Assembly: GCA_002256345.1 (NCBI GenBank)
Contig: NKIY01000002.1
Coordinates: 310,001-374,000 of the forward strand
DNA length: 64,000 bases
Source: Bradyrhizobiaceae bacterium PARB1
GTDB lineage: Bacteria; Pseudomonadota; Alphaproteobacteria; Rhizobiales; Xanthobacteraceae
Reading direction: 5' to 3'
The translations under genes and the position numbers were made by a program. The notes beneath the pieces were generated by a model that was not told where the DNA came from, made no database searches, and saw only the letters and a program-made list of their open reading frames with translations. The first letter of the stretch is position 1. Every line of letters begins with the position of its first letter. Below, one piece after another: positions 1 through 9,408 of this stretch.

Positions 1-1
1 A

Positions 2-1147
2 GCCACCGACATTCCGCTTACCGAACAGGCTGGCAAGGTAGTCAAGACATATGAACAGGAGCTCGCGGCTTGGCTGAAGGATCGTTATGGTTTTGACGGC
101 ACGATCGCCGATGCTCGCGCTTATTTCGGCGGCCTCGCGCAAGAGCAGCGAAACATCTTCCTGCGCGAGGTCTATTTCTCGGAGCTGCGCGCCGGCGGCC
201 GCGAATACAATGATCCGACCAGCAAGCGTTACCATTCTTATCTGCGCGGCCGCGACGCCATCGCCACGCTGTTCCCGACAGCTAACGGTTCGGGCGATAT
301 CACGATGTTCGGCGGCGCCGGCGTGCGCTCCAATTTCGGCGGCGCGATCCAGTTGATGGCGCCGGCGGGCCGCGTCGTGATTGGAGTCGAGGGCACGGCA
401 CCGCCGGCGACGGCGGGTCTGGTCACCCAAGGTAGTGGCGACATCCAGGTTTATGCGAATGGCAGTGTGCTGCTCGGCCTGTCACGGATCATGACCACGT
501 TCGGTGGTGACATTCTCGCCTGGTCCGCCAATGGCGATATCAACGCGGGCCGGGGCGCCAAGACGACGGTGCTCTACACCCCGCCGAAGCGCGTCACAGA
601 CAACTACGGCAATGTCGTGCTGTCACCGCAGGTACCATCCTCGGGCGCCGGCATCGCCACGCTCAACCCGATTCCCGAAGTGCCGGCCGGCAATATCGAC
701 CTGATCGCGCCGCTCGGCACCATCGATGCAGGCGAGGCGGGCATCCGTGTGTCGGGCAATATCAACCTTGCGGCTTTGCAGGTACTGAACGCTGCGAATA
801 TTCAGGTGCAAGGTACCTCATCGGGCATCCCAACGGTGCAGGTGCCGAGCATTTCAGCGGCGCTGTCGAGCTCGAATGCAACGGCGGCAACGCAACAGAC
901 CGCGACGCCGACGCAAAGCGCCAGCGCCCAGCCGTCGGTGATCATCGTCGAAGTGCTTGGCTATGGCGGAGGCGAGCCGCAGAGGCCCGGCCAGCCCGAT
1001 GAAGACGACGCGCAGAAGCGCCGATCCGGTGAGCGGTCGAGCTACGATCCGAATAGCATGTTCCAGGTGGTCGGTGGTGGAGAGCTCAACAACGACCAGA
1101 AAAACAAGCTGACCCAACAAGAACGGGCGGCCATGTCGATTAGGTAG
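2..1147 (+). CDS. Filamentous haemagglutinin-like protein, C-terminal part (DUF3739 type)
   Basis: The reading frame is open from base 2 to the TAG at 1145-1147, so this is the 3' end of a larger gene that begins outside the window. The 381 visible residues start with a charged helical stretch containing LREVYFSELRAGGREY and then repeat short glycine-rich beta-strand units (SGDITMFGGAG, GSGDIQVYANGSV, GNIDLIAPLGTIDAGEAGI), as in the C-terminal DUF3739 region of alphaproteobacterial filamentous haemagglutinin/TpsA-like secreted adhesins. The tail is low-complexity Ser/Ala/Thr/Gln followed by a charged end (NNDQKNKLTQQERAAM). By family the protein would be exported by a TpsB-type two-partner transporter and act at the cell surface. 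No partner gene is in the window. The gene is followed by a scar region rather than another gene of the system. Confidence 0.8.
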   Translation, partial: ATDIPLTEQAGKVVKTYEQELAAWLKDRYGFDGTIADARAYFGGLAQEQRNIFLREVYFSELRAGGREYNDPTSKRYHSYLRGRDAIATLFPTANGSGDITMFGGAGVRSNFGGAIQLMAPAGRVVIGVEGTAPPATAGLVTQGSGDIQVYANGSVLLGLSRIMTTFGGDILAWSANGDINAGRGAKTTVLYTPPKRVTDNYGNVVLSPQVPSSGAGIATLNPIPEVPAGNIDLIAPLGTIDAGEAGIRVSGNINLAALQVLNAANIQVQGTSSGIPTVQVPSISAALSSSNATAATQQTATPTQSASAQPSVIIVEVLGYGGGEPQRPGQPDEDDAQKRRSGERSSYDPNSMFQVVGGGELNNDQKNKLTQQERAAMSIR

Positions 1148-1297
1148 TAACCGCGCGTGGGGCTTCAGACTTAAGCTCTGGTACTGACGAGATTGATGGT
1201 ACTGCGACGGCCGTGGACTGCCGTGACCGCCTGATGCCCGGTCATTGCGCAAAGCGGTCGTTCTAGATTAGTTGGTCGGGTCGGCTAACCGTAAAAC

Positions 1298-1490
1298 TCA
1301 CGCGTATGCGGTTGCTACGGCATCTGAATGACTCACGGCAATGATGGCGGTGTTCGGCAATTTTGCACGAGCCAAACGATGCATTGAGACCTCAAGTGCC
1401 CTTGCGATGGATAGGCGCTGTTTCTCTCCCTCGGACAGTCGCACATCTCAATGGATCACCTGATCGAGTTCCGGAATAAGCGTATCGATA
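1298..1490 (-). pseudogene. ABC transporter ATPase remnant (C-terminal fragment, in-frame stop)
   Basis: On the minus strand the codons after the stop at 1448-1450 read DVRLSEGEKQRLSIARAL and, further on, KLPNTAIIAVSHSDAVATAY before a stop at 1298-1300. LSEGEKQRLSIARAL is a good ABC signature motif. The second piece resembles the region after the switch histidine in YddA/SbmA-type exporters (usually a form of LPxTTIISIGHR). The Walker B segment that should lie between them is missing and an in-frame TGA interrupts the upstream part, so this is a decayed, internally deleted fragment. It runs in the same frame into the integrase fragment upstream. The exact upstream boundary is uncertain by some tens of bases. 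Confidence 0.5.
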
Positions 1491-1603
1491 CCGAAGCCGG
1501 GGACTAGGGCGTCCATAATTTGGTAACGCTGTCCTGGCGGAGCAGGTTTCAGGCGTGCAACCTTGGTTGGGGTCAGGTTCACACAATGGTTAGTCTTTGG
1601 CAT
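1491..1603 (-). pseudogene. Tyrosine integrase remnant, N-terminal DUF4102 piece
   Basis: From the ATG at 1603 the minus strand encodes MPKTNHCVNLTPTKVARLKP and then APPGQRYQIMDALVPGFGI. This matches the start of many P4-type tRNA-island integrases (MPK..LT...V..LKPAP.G.RY.I.D..VPGFGI, DUF4102). After FGI the similarity stops and the frame passes into the ABC-ATPase fragment, so only about 38 codons of a roughly 400-codon gene remain. A tRNA 3'-end-like sequence lies about 160 bp away at 1766-1807, the usual place for such an integrase. No catalytic R/H/Y box survives. Confidence 0.6.
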
Positions 1604-1765
1604 TTGGGGCCTCTTTAGGGCCACATTAGGGCCACAAAAACGAGTAATGCGAAGTGGCCGAATAAGACCGCATGATGCGCGCCGTTCCGCTAAGGTCCAG
1701 AATTGGTTAGCATTTTGGCTCAATGCAACGCTTTAATATTGAAAGAAACGCTGTGACAGCCAGCG

Positions 1766-1807
1766 GTTGATCGATGGTCGCTAGTTCGAATCCAGCCCGG
1801 GGATCCA
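1766..1807 (+). other. tRNA-Asn-like 3' half, candidate attachment-site remnant
   Basis: The segment contains GGTCGCTAGTTCGAATCC, then CAGC, then CCGGGGATCCA. It folds as a T-arm (GCTAG / TTCGAAT loop / CCAGC, one mismatch), a 7-base 3' acceptor strand CCGGGGA, a discriminator T and CCA. Together with the preceding GGTTGATCGATGG it looks like the anticodon-to-CCA half of an alphaproteobacterial tRNA-Asn(GTT). No 5' half is present, so it is not a functional tRNA. Given the integrase remnant nearby it is best read as one arm (attL or attR) of an old integration event. The tRNA identity is an inference from memory of tRNA-Asn sequences. Confidence 0.5.
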
Positions 1808-1956
1808 TTCATCTTTTTCCTGACATCGATGCTTCCTGGACCGCTCGCGAGCCAACGCTTGCGCGCGATCTGTGCTTTCCCGCACCTTGCCCGCGGCATC
1901 GCGTTGCCGTAATTCGTCAGTTTCGAGACCTTCCAGACTCACGCCAAGGGATTGCC

Positions 1957-2538
1957 ATGTCCGACTTCTCCGCCGCCCGCCAGAAAATGGTCGATGGTCA
2001 GATCCGTCCGAGCGACGTTACCGATCTGCGCATCATCGACGCCATGCTGTCGGTGCCGCGGGAGGAGTATGTGCCGGCACATCTGCGCCCGATGGCCTAC
2101 CTCGACCTCGACCTCGATCTGGGCGCAGCCGGCGAGGCCAAGCGATTCCTGATCAAGCCAGTCGTGCTGGCGAAGATGCTCCAGGCCGCAGAACTTAAGG
2201 CGACCGACAAGGTGCTCGTGGTCGGTTGCCCCAGCGGCTATTCCGCTGCTGTGATCGGCCGGATCGTTGGCAAGGTGATCAATTCGGGCACCGAGGGCGA
2301 CGCAGCGAACGGTCCTTATGATGTCATCGTGATGGCGGGAACCACCGAGGTTACTCCAACGGGCCTCTATCGGCAGCTCGCGGCCGGCGGCAAGCTGCTT
2401 GGCGTGTTCGCCCAGAGCAGGCCGCAGCGCGCCACCATCGTCACCCATTCTCACGACGATTTCGGCAGCCGGCCGCTGTTCGACGCTGTCGCGCCGGTGC
2501 TGTCGGGCCTGGAGCGCAAGCCCGAATTCGTCTTCTAA
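1957..2538 (+). CDS. Protein-L-isoaspartate O-methyltransferase-like protein, shortened
   Basis: The 193-residue protein begins MSDFSAARQKMVDGQIRPSD, the standard start of alphaproteobacterial PIMT-family proteins, and keeps the C-terminal block LGVFAQSRPQRATIVTHSHD with the FVF end. ATG 1957 is chosen over an in-frame upstream start (1774) because family similarity begins there. The SAM-binding motif I reads VLVVGCPSGYSAAV instead of VLDVGCGTGY. About 25-30 residues that normally follow (the post-I acidic loop and next helix) are absent: VGKV passes straight to INSGTEGDAANGPYDVIVMA. The protein may therefore have lost SAM binding and methyltransferase activity. It precedes tolC by about 240 bp, as in related genomes. 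The gene itself is certain; catalytic function is doubtful. Confidence 0.85.
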   Translation: MSDFSAARQKMVDGQIRPSDVTDLRIIDAMLSVPREEYVPAHLRPMAYLDLDLDLGAAGEAKRFLIKPVVLAKMLQAAELKATDKVLVVGCPSGYSAAVIGRIVGKVINSGTEGDAANGPYDVIVMAGTTEVTPTGLYRQLAAGGKLLGVFAQSRPQRATIVTHSHDDFGSRPLFDAVAPVLSGLERKPEFVF

Positions 2539-2656
2539 ACGTCATACGGTATCGGCCAACCGCGCCGGTAACTGGCTGGGCGCGCATGGGAATGCCAGTG
2601 GGAACCGCAAGTGTGGCTAGTATGTCCCAGCCGCCAAGTTTCCACTTCGATCTTGT

Positions 2657-2677
2657 CGCGAGAGGTTCCGTCTCGCG
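2657..2677 (+). promoter_or_regulatory. Hairpin in the tolC leader
   Basis: CGCGAGA (2657-2663) and TCTCGCG (2671-2677) form a perfect 7-bp stem with a 7-base loop, about 100 bp upstream of tolC. There is no T-run after it, so it is not a typical intrinsic terminator. It could be a leader structure or a dyad operator. No regulator can be named. Confidence 0.3.
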
Positions 2678-2781
2678 CATGCGAGGAATATGGTGAGTGG
2701 AGACTCGCTAACGGACCTTACCCGCCCGGGCCAGCACCGCTGCGTCCCGGATAGGTGAGTAGCAAGAATGGATTACCTAGA

Positions 2782-4173
2782 ATGGGCCGCGTAAAAGTTT
2801 CCACCGGCGCTGCTGTTGCGGCCTTGTTGTTGTCGCTCGCCGGCACGACCCCGAGCATTGCCGACACGATTGAAGCGGCACTGGTCCGCGCCTATCAGAA
2901 CAATCCGCAGCTAAATGCCCAGCGCGCATCGGTGCGCGCCACCGACGAGAACGTGCCGCAGGCACTCTCCGGCTATCGCCCGAAGGTCGCGATCACCGCG
3001 AGCGGCGGTTATCAATATACGGATGCGCTCAGCGTGATCGGTGGCCAGGCTGTTGCGCTTCATGGCGGACAGTTGCCGCGCGCCGTCGGTGCGACCGTGA
3101 CCCAGACCCTCTACAATGGCAATCAGACGGCGAACCGCACCCGCGCCGCAGAAGGTCAGGTGTCGGCCGCCCGCGAAGGCCTTCGCGTGCTCGAACAGAC
3201 CGTGATGCTGTCGGCTGCGACCATCTACATGGACTATCTGCGCGACTCGGCCGTGGTCGAAGTTCAGAAGAGCAATGTCCGCGTGCTGGAACAGACGCTG
3301 AAGCAGACGCGCGACCGTTTCAATGTCGGCGAAGTCACCCGTACCGACGTTGCGCAGTCGGAAGCACAGCTCGCCGCCGGACGCACCCAGCTTCTGACCG
3401 CCGAATCGAACCTGACCACGACGCGTTCGAACTTCCGCCGCATCATCGGCAATGAGCCTGCTGCGTTGCAGGCTGGTTCGCCGGTTGATCGTTTCCTGCC
3501 GGGCTCGCTGCCGGCGTCGGTCGATCTCGCCTTGATCGAAAATCCGAACGTCACCGCTGCGATGTACGGTATCGATGTGAGCTTCCTCAATGTGAAGGTC
3601 AATGAAGGCGCGCTGTTCCCGAGCGTATCGCTGCAGGCCAGCGTCCAGCAGGGGTGGGAGCAGTCGATCACCGCACCGCGCGGTCTCACCGCCGGAGCCA
3701 TCGCGCAGATCTCCATCCCCGTCTATCAGGGCGGGGCCGAGTATTCGCTGATCCGCCAGTCGAAGGAAACACTGGCGCAGCAGCGTCTGGCGCTCGAGCA
3801 GGTGCGTGACCAGACCCGCGCCAGTGTCGTACAGGCCTGGGGCCAGTTGCTTGCGGGCAGGGCGCAGGTCGCCTCCGCGCAGGCGCAGGTGCAGGCTTCG
3901 GAAATCGCACTGAATGGCGTACGCGAAGAAGCGAAGGCCGGCCAACGCACCACGCTCGACGTCTTGAACGCACAGCAGGCTCTGGTGAATGCGCGTGTTG
4001 CGCTCGTCACTGCGCAACACGATCGCGTGGTTGCTTCCTACGCAGTGCTCAACGCGGTTGGTCGCTTGTCACCGACCGTGATGAAGCTCAATACCAATGT
4101 CTACGATCCCAGCGTTCACTATCATCAGGTGCGCGACAGCTGGGCCGGCGTGCGCACGCCGGACGGTCGCTGA
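2782..4173 (+). CDS. tolC: TolC family outer-membrane efflux protein
   Basis: The 463-residue product is an outer-membrane channel of type I secretion or tripartite efflux. A signal peptide (MGRVKVSTGAAVAALLLSLA, cleaved near PSIAD) is followed by two OEP repeats, roughly residues 30-220 and 245-430. Features of the family include NNPQLNAQRASVRATDENVPQA, the TLYNGNQTANR strand and GQRTTLDVLNAQQALVNARV. Length is normal. ATG 2782 was chosen because it opens directly into the signal peptide; a GTG at 2755 would add nine residues and cannot be excluded. No inner-membrane or adaptor partner is adjacent. The gene lies between the PIMT-like gene and popZ, a conserved order in this group, and is followed by a strong terminator. 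Confidence 0.93.
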   Translation: MGRVKVSTGAAVAALLLSLAGTTPSIADTIEAALVRAYQNNPQLNAQRASVRATDENVPQALSGYRPKVAITASGGYQYTDALSVIGGQAVALHGGQLPRAVGATVTQTLYNGNQTANRTRAAEGQVSAAREGLRVLEQTVMLSAATIYMDYLRDSAVVEVQKSNVRVLEQTLKQTRDRFNVGEVTRTDVAQSEAQLAAGRTQLLTAESNLTTTRSNFRRIIGNEPAALQAGSPVDRFLPGSLPASVDLALIENPNVTAAMYGIDVSFLNVKVNEGALFPSVSLQASVQQGWEQSITAPRGLTAGAIAQISIPVYQGGAEYSLIRQSKETLAQQRLALEQVRDQTRASVVQAWGQLLAGRAQVASAQAQVQASEIALNGVREEAKAGQRTTLDVLNAQQALVNARVALVTAQHDRVVASYAVLNAVGRLSPTVMKLNTNVYDPSVHYHQVRDSWAGVRTPDGR

Positions 4174-4222
4174 GACGCTGACGACTCAGGTCGTCAGGTA
4201 TTACTTCATCGCATCTGGTTCG

Positions 4223-4255
4223 AAGGGCCGCGTAACGCGGCCCTTTCGCTTTTCG
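4223..4255 (+). terminator. Rho-independent terminator after tolC
   Basis: AAGGGCCGCG-TAA-CGCGGCCCTT forms a perfect 10-bp, GC-rich stem with a 3-base loop at 4223-4245, followed by the T-rich stretch TCGCTTTTCG. It lies 50 bp after the tolC stop. The rest of the 313-bp interval up to popZ (4256-4486) shows no convincing ORF or promoter box. Confidence 0.8.
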
Positions 4256-4486
4256 CCTTTGCTTGCAATCATTTGATGCAATGACGTAGCGTTCAACGCA
4301 GTAGCGACGCGATTCGGAATGCATCACGCAGGATCTTTCGCGACAGCTAGCGGTCAGGCGTCGCTTGATCTGGGGACAAGTCGGGCTTGCGCGATGAATG
4401 GTCAGCCCAACGCAACCGGGCGCCGCCAAACTCGGCCTCGTCCGGTGTAGGATAGTGACGAGAGCTTTGACGATGCGGAGTCGGAC

Positions 4487-5173
4487 ATGACGCAACCTGC
4501 AAAGGTCCAGGAACCCTCCATGGAGGAGATTCTGGCGTCGATCCGCCGCATCATTGCCGACGACGAAGCCAAGCCCGCCGAAGCAGCACCGGCTGCACCA
4601 GCACCGCCGAAGCCGGCGGTCGTCGCCAGCGCGCCGGCGCCGGCGGCCAAGGTACCGGAAAGGGCGCCCGAGCCTGCTGCCAGCAACAGTCAGGACGATA
4701 TCGACGCGATGCTCGCGAGTCTCGACGCGGTCGCTTCCGAGCCGGAAGTCCGTGCCGCGCCGCCGTCGCCAGTCGATGATGTGTTCGAGCTCACTGACGA
4801 GATGGTTGTGGCGGAAGAGCCGGAGCCAGCTTTCAGGCGTGTGGAGCCCGCAGACGATCTCGAATTCGCCGAAGCCGTCGCGGCGAGCATGCAACAGCCT
4901 CGCTTTGATCCGCCGTCCTACGAGCCGCCGCCGCGCGAACAGCCGGCGATCGCGCCGCAGATGATGTCGCAGTCCACTGCCTCGGCAGTGGAATCGGCGT
5001 TCCATTCGCTGGCGAATACCGTCCTCAGCAACAATGCCCGTACGCTCGAGGATCTCGTCAAGGAGATGTTGCGGCCGATGCTGAAATCCTGGCTCGACGA
5101 TAATTTGCCGGGTCTGGTGGAGCGCATCGTCAAGGCCGAGATCGAGCGAGTCTCGCGCGGCGGCGGCCGCTAG
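4487..5173 (+). CDS. popZ: PopZ-type cell-pole organizing protein (DUF2497)
   Basis: The 228-residue protein has the three-part layout of alphaproteobacterial PopZ. The N-terminal helix EPSMEEILASIRRIIADDE (residues 9-27) binds partner proteins in known PopZ. It is followed by a long acidic, Pro/Ala-rich disordered region (about 28-175) and a C-terminal helical oligomerisation domain (about 180-222; LEDLVKEMLRPMLKSWLDDN, ending VERIVKAEIERVSRGG). In Caulobacter PopZ forms a polar matrix that tethers ParB-parS and cell-cycle kinases; the same role is inferred here. It is longer than Caulobacter PopZ, mostly in the linker, as usual for Rhizobiales. It sits directly upstream of valS in the same direction. 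Confidence 0.85.
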   Translation: MTQPAKVQEPSMEEILASIRRIIADDEAKPAEAAPAAPAPPKPAVVASAPAPAAKVPERAPEPAASNSQDDIDAMLASLDAVASEPEVRAAPPSPVDDVFELTDEMVVAEEPEPAFRRVEPADDLEFAEAVAASMQQPRFDPPSYEPPPREQPAIAPQMMSQSTASAVESAFHSLANTVLSNNARTLEDLVKEMLRPMLKSWLDDNLPGLVERIVKAEIERVSRGGGR

Positions 5174-5348
5174 CCGCCGTCAAGCCGTTTCGGGCAGAAA
5201 CCGGCCTTCGTTTGACCCATTCCGGGCTTATATACCGGCCATCTGTTGACTTGCACGTGCCCGGCGGGTTTCTAGCCCACGGGCATGAATGGCTGCTTCT
5301 GCGGCCGAAATCCCTAATCTGCAAACCTCTGGCTTGATTGCATCCGTC

Positions 5349-8225
5349 ATGATCGAAAAGACCTATCAGCCCGCCGATATCGAAGCCCGCATTGCGGCTG
5401 CGTGGGAGAGCGAAGGCGCCTTCAAGGCCGGCCGGCCGGAACGGGCGGAGGCCGAGCCCTATACGATCGTGATCCCGCCGCCGAACGTCACCGGCTCGCT
5501 GCATATGGGCCACGCGCTCAACAACACACTGCAGGACGTTCTCTGTCGTTTCGAGCGCATGCGCGGCCGCGACGTGCTGTGGCAGCCCGGCACCGATCAT
5601 GCCGGCATTGCGACGCAGATGGTCGTGGAACGCCAGTTGATGGAACGGCAGGAGCCCGGCCGTCGCGACATGGGTCGCGAAGCGTTCCTCGAACGTGTCT
5701 GGAAGTGGAAGGCCGAGAGCGGCGGTACAATCGTCAATCAGCTGAAACGCCTCGGCGCCTCCTGCGACTGGTCGCGCGAGCGTTTCACCATGGACGAGGG
5801 GCTCTCCGAGGCCGTCATCAAGGTGTTCGTGCAACTCTATCGCGAGGGCCTGATCTACAAGGACAAACGCCTCGTCAATTGGGATCCGAAGCTGCTCACC
5901 GCGATCTCCGATCTCGAAGTGCAGCAGGTCGAGGTGAAGGGCCATCTCTGGCATCTGCGCTATCCGATTGAGGGCAAGACCTTCAATCCGGAAGATCCGA
6001 CGAGCTTCATGGTCGTCGCGACGACGCGTCCGGAGACGATGCTGGGCGACAGTGGCGTTGCCGTGAATCCGGAAGACGATCGCTACACCAAGCTGATCGG
6101 CAAGAAGGTCGTGCTGCCGCTGGTCGGCCGACTGATTCCGATCGTCGGCGACGAATATTCCGACCCCGAGAAGGGCTCGGGCGCGGTGAAGATCACGCCG
6201 GCGCACGACTTCAACGACTTCGAAGTTGGCAACCGTCACGGCCTGGCGCGTATCAGCATTCTCGATATCGAAGGCAAGCTCGCGCTTGCGGACAATGAAG
6301 ACTATCTGCGCGGTCTTCCCGAGGGCTCGTCGCAGCTCGTCGAGGAACTGCACGGCATGGAGCGCTTCGCCGCGCGCAAGGCCATCGTGCGGCGGCTCGA
6401 GGATTTCGGCTTCCTCGAGAAGATCGAGCCGAACGTCCACATGGTCCCGCATGGCGACCGTTCGAACGTCGTTATTGAACCGTTCCTCACCGACCAGTGG
6501 TATGTCGACGCCAAGACCATGGCGCAGCCAGCGATCGCAGCCGTTCGCACCGGCGCGACGGAGTTCGTGCCGAAGAACTGGGAAAAGACCTATTACGAGT
6601 GGATGGAGAACATCCAGCCATGGTGCATTTCGCGCCAGCTGTGGTGGGGCCATCAGATCCCGGCATGGTACGGCCCGGACGGCAAGGTGTTCGTCGCCGA
6701 GACCGAAGAGGAAGCCGTCGCCAATGCGCTCGGCTATTACGTCGAGCAGGAAGTCATCACGGAAGAGCAGGGCCATGACATGGCCCTCGATCCGGATCTG
6801 CGCGCCGGTTTCATCACCCGCGACGAGGACGTGCTCGATACCTGGTTCTCTTCGGCGCTGTGGCCTTTCTCGACCCTCGGCTGGCCGCAGACCGAGGTCG
6901 ATGTGAAGCGTTACTATCCGAACAATGCGCTGGTCACCGGCTTCGACATCATCTTCTTCTGGGTCGCCCGCATGATGATGATGGGTCTGCACTTCATGAA
7001 GGAAGCGCCGTTCCCGACGATCTACATGCACGCCCTCGTTCGTGACGAGAAGGGCGCGAAGATGTCGAAGTCGAAAGGCAACGTCATCGATCCGCTCAAC
7101 CTGATCGACCAGTTCGGCGCCGACGCGCTGCGCTTCACGCTGGCCGCCATGGCTGCCCAGGGCCGCGACATCAAGCTCGCGACCTCGCGCGTCGAAGGCT
7201 ATCGCAATTTCGCGACCAAGCTGTGGAATGCCTGCCGCTTCGCCGAAATGAATGAGTGCGTGCTGCCGCCCGGCTTCGATCCGACCGCGGCGCAGGAAGT
7301 GCTCAACCGTTGGATCGCCCACGAGACCGTGAAGGCGACCCGCGAGGTGACCGAGGCCATCGAGGCCTATCGGTTCAACGACGCCGCCGGCGCCGCCTAC
7401 CGCTTCGTCTGGAATGTCTATTGCGACTGGTATCTCGAACTCGCAAAACCCTTCATGATGGGCGAGGACGGCCCCGCCAAGGCCGAGACGCGCGCTATGG
7501 TCGCCTGGGCCCGCGACGAGATCCTCAAGCTGCTGCATCCTTTCATGCCCTTCATTACCGAAGAGCTGTGGGCGGTCACTGCCAAGCGCGATGGCCTGCT
7601 GGTCCTGACGCCATGGTCGCGCAAGACGAGGGGCATCACGCGCGAGCAGGAGGCTCTGATCGTGGCGACGGCTGCGAGCGACCCGATCGTCGCGCCGATC
7701 CTGCTCGGCGATCCCGCGCCAGCTGCAGAAGACTTCACCGATGAAGCAGCCGAGGCCGAGATCGGCTGGGTGGTCGATCTCGTCACCGCCGTGCGCTCGC
7801 TGCGCGCCGAGATGAACATCGCGCCCGCCACGCTGACACCGCTGGTGCTGGTGGCGGCCTCGGCCGAGACGCAGTCGCGCGCACAACGCTGGAACGATGT
7901 CATCAAGCGCCTCGCACGCCTCGGTGACATCTCCTTCGCGGACAAGGCGCCGGAAGGGACCGTGCAACTCATCGTCCGCGGCGAAGTTGCCGGCCTGCCG
8001 CTGAAGGGCCTGATCGATGTCGCGGCCGAACAGGCACGGCTCGAAAAGGAGCTCGCCAAGGCCGAAGGCGACATCAAACGCGCCGACGCGAAGCTCTCGA
8101 ACGAGAAGTTCGTGGCCAATGCGGCGGAAGAGGTCGTCGAGGAGGAGCGCGAAAAGCGTGCGGCGGCTGATGCCCGGAAAGTCAAGGTGCTGGAAGCAAT
8201 CGAGCGGCTGAAGAGGATGAGCTGA
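5349..8225 (+). CDS. valS: Valyl-tRNA synthetase
   Basis: The enzyme charges tRNA-Val with valine in the cytoplasm. The 958-residue product has the class I signatures HMGH (residues 52-55, in [17 protein letters not shown]) and KMSKS (571-575). A CP1 editing domain lies between them ([20 protein letters not shown]). The anticodon-binding domain follows, then a C-terminal coiled coil rich in Lys/Glu/Ala (about 885-955) typical of ValRS. ATG 5349 is chosen because [15 protein letters not shown] is the conserved start; an in-frame ATG at 5289 would add 20 residues unlike the family. Length and all core motifs are intact. It is followed by a repeat-type hairpin at 8233-8258. Confidence 0.97.
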   Translation: MIEKTYQPADIEARIAAAWESEGAFKAGRPERAEAEPYTIVIPPPNVTGSLHMGHALNNTLQDVLCRFERMRGRDVLWQPGTDHAGIATQMVVERQLMERQEPGRRDMGREAFLERVWKWKAESGGTIVNQLKRLGASCDWSRERFTMDEGLSEAVIKVFVQLYREGLIYKDKRLVNWDPKLLTAISDLEVQQVEVKGHLWHLRYPIEGKTFNPEDPTSFMVVATTRPETMLGDSGVAVNPEDDRYTKLIGKKVVLPLVGRLIPIVGDEYSDPEKGSGAVKITPAHDFNDFEVGNRHGLARISILDIEGKLALADNEDYLRGLPEGSSQLVEELHGMERFAARKAIVRRLEDFGFLEKIEPNVHMVPHGDRSNVVIEPFLTDQWYVDAKTMAQPAIAAVRTGATEFVPKNWEKTYYEWMENIQPWCISRQLWWGHQIPAWYGPDGKVFVAETEEEAVANALGYYVEQEVITEEQGHDMALDPDLRAGFITRDEDVLDTWFSSALWPFSTLGWPQTEVDVKRYYPNNALVTGFDIIFFWVARMMMMGLHFMKEAPFPTIYMHALVRDEKGAKMSKSKGNVIDPLNLIDQFGADALRFTLAAMAAQGRDIKLATSRVEGYRNFATKLWNACRFAEMNECVLPPGFDPTAAQEVLNRWIAHETVKATREVTEAIEAYRFNDAAGAAYRFVWNVYCDWYLELAKPFMMGEDGPAKAETRAMVAWARDEILKLLHPFMPFITEELWAVTAKRDGLLVLTPWSRKTRGITREQEALIVATAASDPIVAPILLGDPAPAAEDFTDEAAEAEIGWVVDLVTAVRSLRAEMNIAPATLTPLVLVAASAETQSRAQRWNDVIKRLARLGDISFADKAPEGTVQLIVRGEVAGLPLKGLIDVAAEQARLEKELAKAEGDIKRADAKLSNEKFVANAAEEVVEEEREKRAAADARKVKVLEAIERLKRMS

Positions 8226-8232
8226 TCTGCAG

Positions 8233-8258
8233 GGTGGGCAAAGCGAAGCTTGCCCACC
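8233..8258 (+). repeat. Intergenic palindromic repeat after valS, possible terminator
   Basis: GGTGGGCAA (8233-8241) and TTGCCCACC (8250-8258) form a perfect 9-bp stem around AGCGAAGC. Motifs of the form GGTGGGCA...TGCCCACC are, as I recall, dispersed in many copies in Bradyrhizobium-type intergenic regions, so this is probably one of a family of short palindromic repeats. It could also end valS transcripts, although there is no clear T-run. Only this copy is seen in the window. Confidence 0.55.
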
Positions 8259-8434
8259 GTCGGTTCTTGCGCGTTTGATGTGCGGGACGAAATTATGAAT
8301 GCCAGCCCCGAAACATAGCCTTTCCCCCGCGAAGTCAGGATCGAAATCACACGAACACGGAACGATGGCTCATAAGTGTAGAACCCATGTGTTCTTCACC
8401 GCTCCGGGCAAAACGATAAGGCGAACGCCACCGC

Positions 8435-9388
8435 ATGATGGACGTCCTCAATCTCGCGCTGCCTTACTTCGGGTTGATCTTCATCGGCTTCGCCTGCGGC
8501 AAGGCGAAGAGCCTTCCGGAATCCGGCCTGGCCTGGATGAACTTTTTTCTTCTCTATGTGTCGTTGCCGGCGCTGTTCTTTCGCATCATGGCGAAGACGC
8601 CGTTCGAGGAGCTGAACAACCTTCCTTTTGTGGTTGGCACCACGCTGGCAACCGCCACCGCATTCTTCATGTCGGTGTTCATCGGCAAGATCGTCGGGAA
8701 GTTGACCATGCGCGAAGCGGGCATGGCGGGGCTGGCCGGCGGCTATGGCAATATCGGCTATATGGGCCCGGGGCTCGCGCTTGCGGTGCTCGGTTCAAAG
8801 GCGGCAGTGCCCACGGCGCTCGTGTTCTGCTTCGACAGCATCTTCCTGTTCTCGATCGCGCCCTTGATGATGGCGCTGACCGCGCCGGAGAAACGGCCGC
8901 TGCTGTCGACCATCGGGATTGTCATCAAGCATATCGTGCTGCATCCGCTGATCGTCGCCGCCTATCTCGGCGCGGCCGTTGCGGCCTTCCACGTGCAAAT
9001 GCCGGTGGCGGTCGATGGCATGCTGCTCTTTCTACAGAATTCGGCCGCGCCTGTGGCGCTGTTTGCGCTTGGCGTCACCGTAGCTTTGCGGCCGCTGGGC
9101 CGTGTGCCATGGGAAATTCCGGGCCTCATCGCGATCAAGCTGCTGCTGCATCCGCTGATCGTCTTCGGCCTGATGCTGGCGCTCGGGCCGTTTCCGCCGG
9201 TATGGGCGGCGACTGCCGTTCTGCTGGCTTCGCTACCGCCGGCGCTCAATGTGTTCGTGATTGCACGACAATACGACAGTTGGGTCGAGCCGGCATCGGT
9301 TGCCGTGTTGCTCGGTACGTTCGTATCGGTGCTGACGCTGACCTCGGTGATGTATTTCCTGAAGTCAGGTCAGATCGCGTTTCCGTAG
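8435..9388 (+). CDS. AEC family (auxin efflux carrier-like) transporter
   Basis: A 317-residue integral membrane protein with about ten hydrophobic segments in two halves, as in the AEC/PIN-like family. Family features are the N-terminal LALPYFGLIFIGFACGK and the broken helix with GGYGNIGYMGPGLAL. The second half has SLPPALNVFVIARQYD with the conserved N-x-F-V-x-A-x-x-Y/F pattern. Bacterial members carry malonate or other organic acids, but the substrate cannot be told from sequence. ATG 8435 is immediately followed by a second ATG at 8438 that could also be the start. It stands alone: valS is 209 bp upstream and the next gene converges on it. Confidence 0.88.
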   Translation: MMDVLNLALPYFGLIFIGFACGKAKSLPESGLAWMNFFLLYVSLPALFFRIMAKTPFEELNNLPFVVGTTLATATAFFMSVFIGKIVGKLTMREAGMAGLAGGYGNIGYMGPGLALAVLGSKAAVPTALVFCFDSIFLFSIAPLMMALTAPEKRPLLSTIGIVIKHIVLHPLIVAAYLGAAVAAFHVQMPVAVDGMLLFLQNSAAPVALFALGVTVALRPLGRVPWEIPGLIAIKLLLHPLIVFGLMLALGPFPPVWAATAVLLASLPPALNVFVIARQYDSWVEPASVAVLLGTFVSVLTLTSVMYFLKSGQIAFP

Positions 9389-9408
9389 CCCGGATAGAGC
9401 GACGAGTT

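Noticed and set aside
2911-4020. Long minus-strand frame opposite tolC
   Set aside because: Shadow of tolC codon composition; no recognisable motif.
5246-5274. TTGACT followed 17 bp later by TTTCTA upstream of valS, considered as a promoter
   Set aside because: The -35 box is good but the -10 matches TATAAT at only two positions; not enough to call.
5130-7967. Very long open frame (945 codons) on the minus strand
   Set aside because: It lies antisense to valS, is rich in Arg/His/Asp/Leu and shows no domain; such frames arise from GC-rich codon use.
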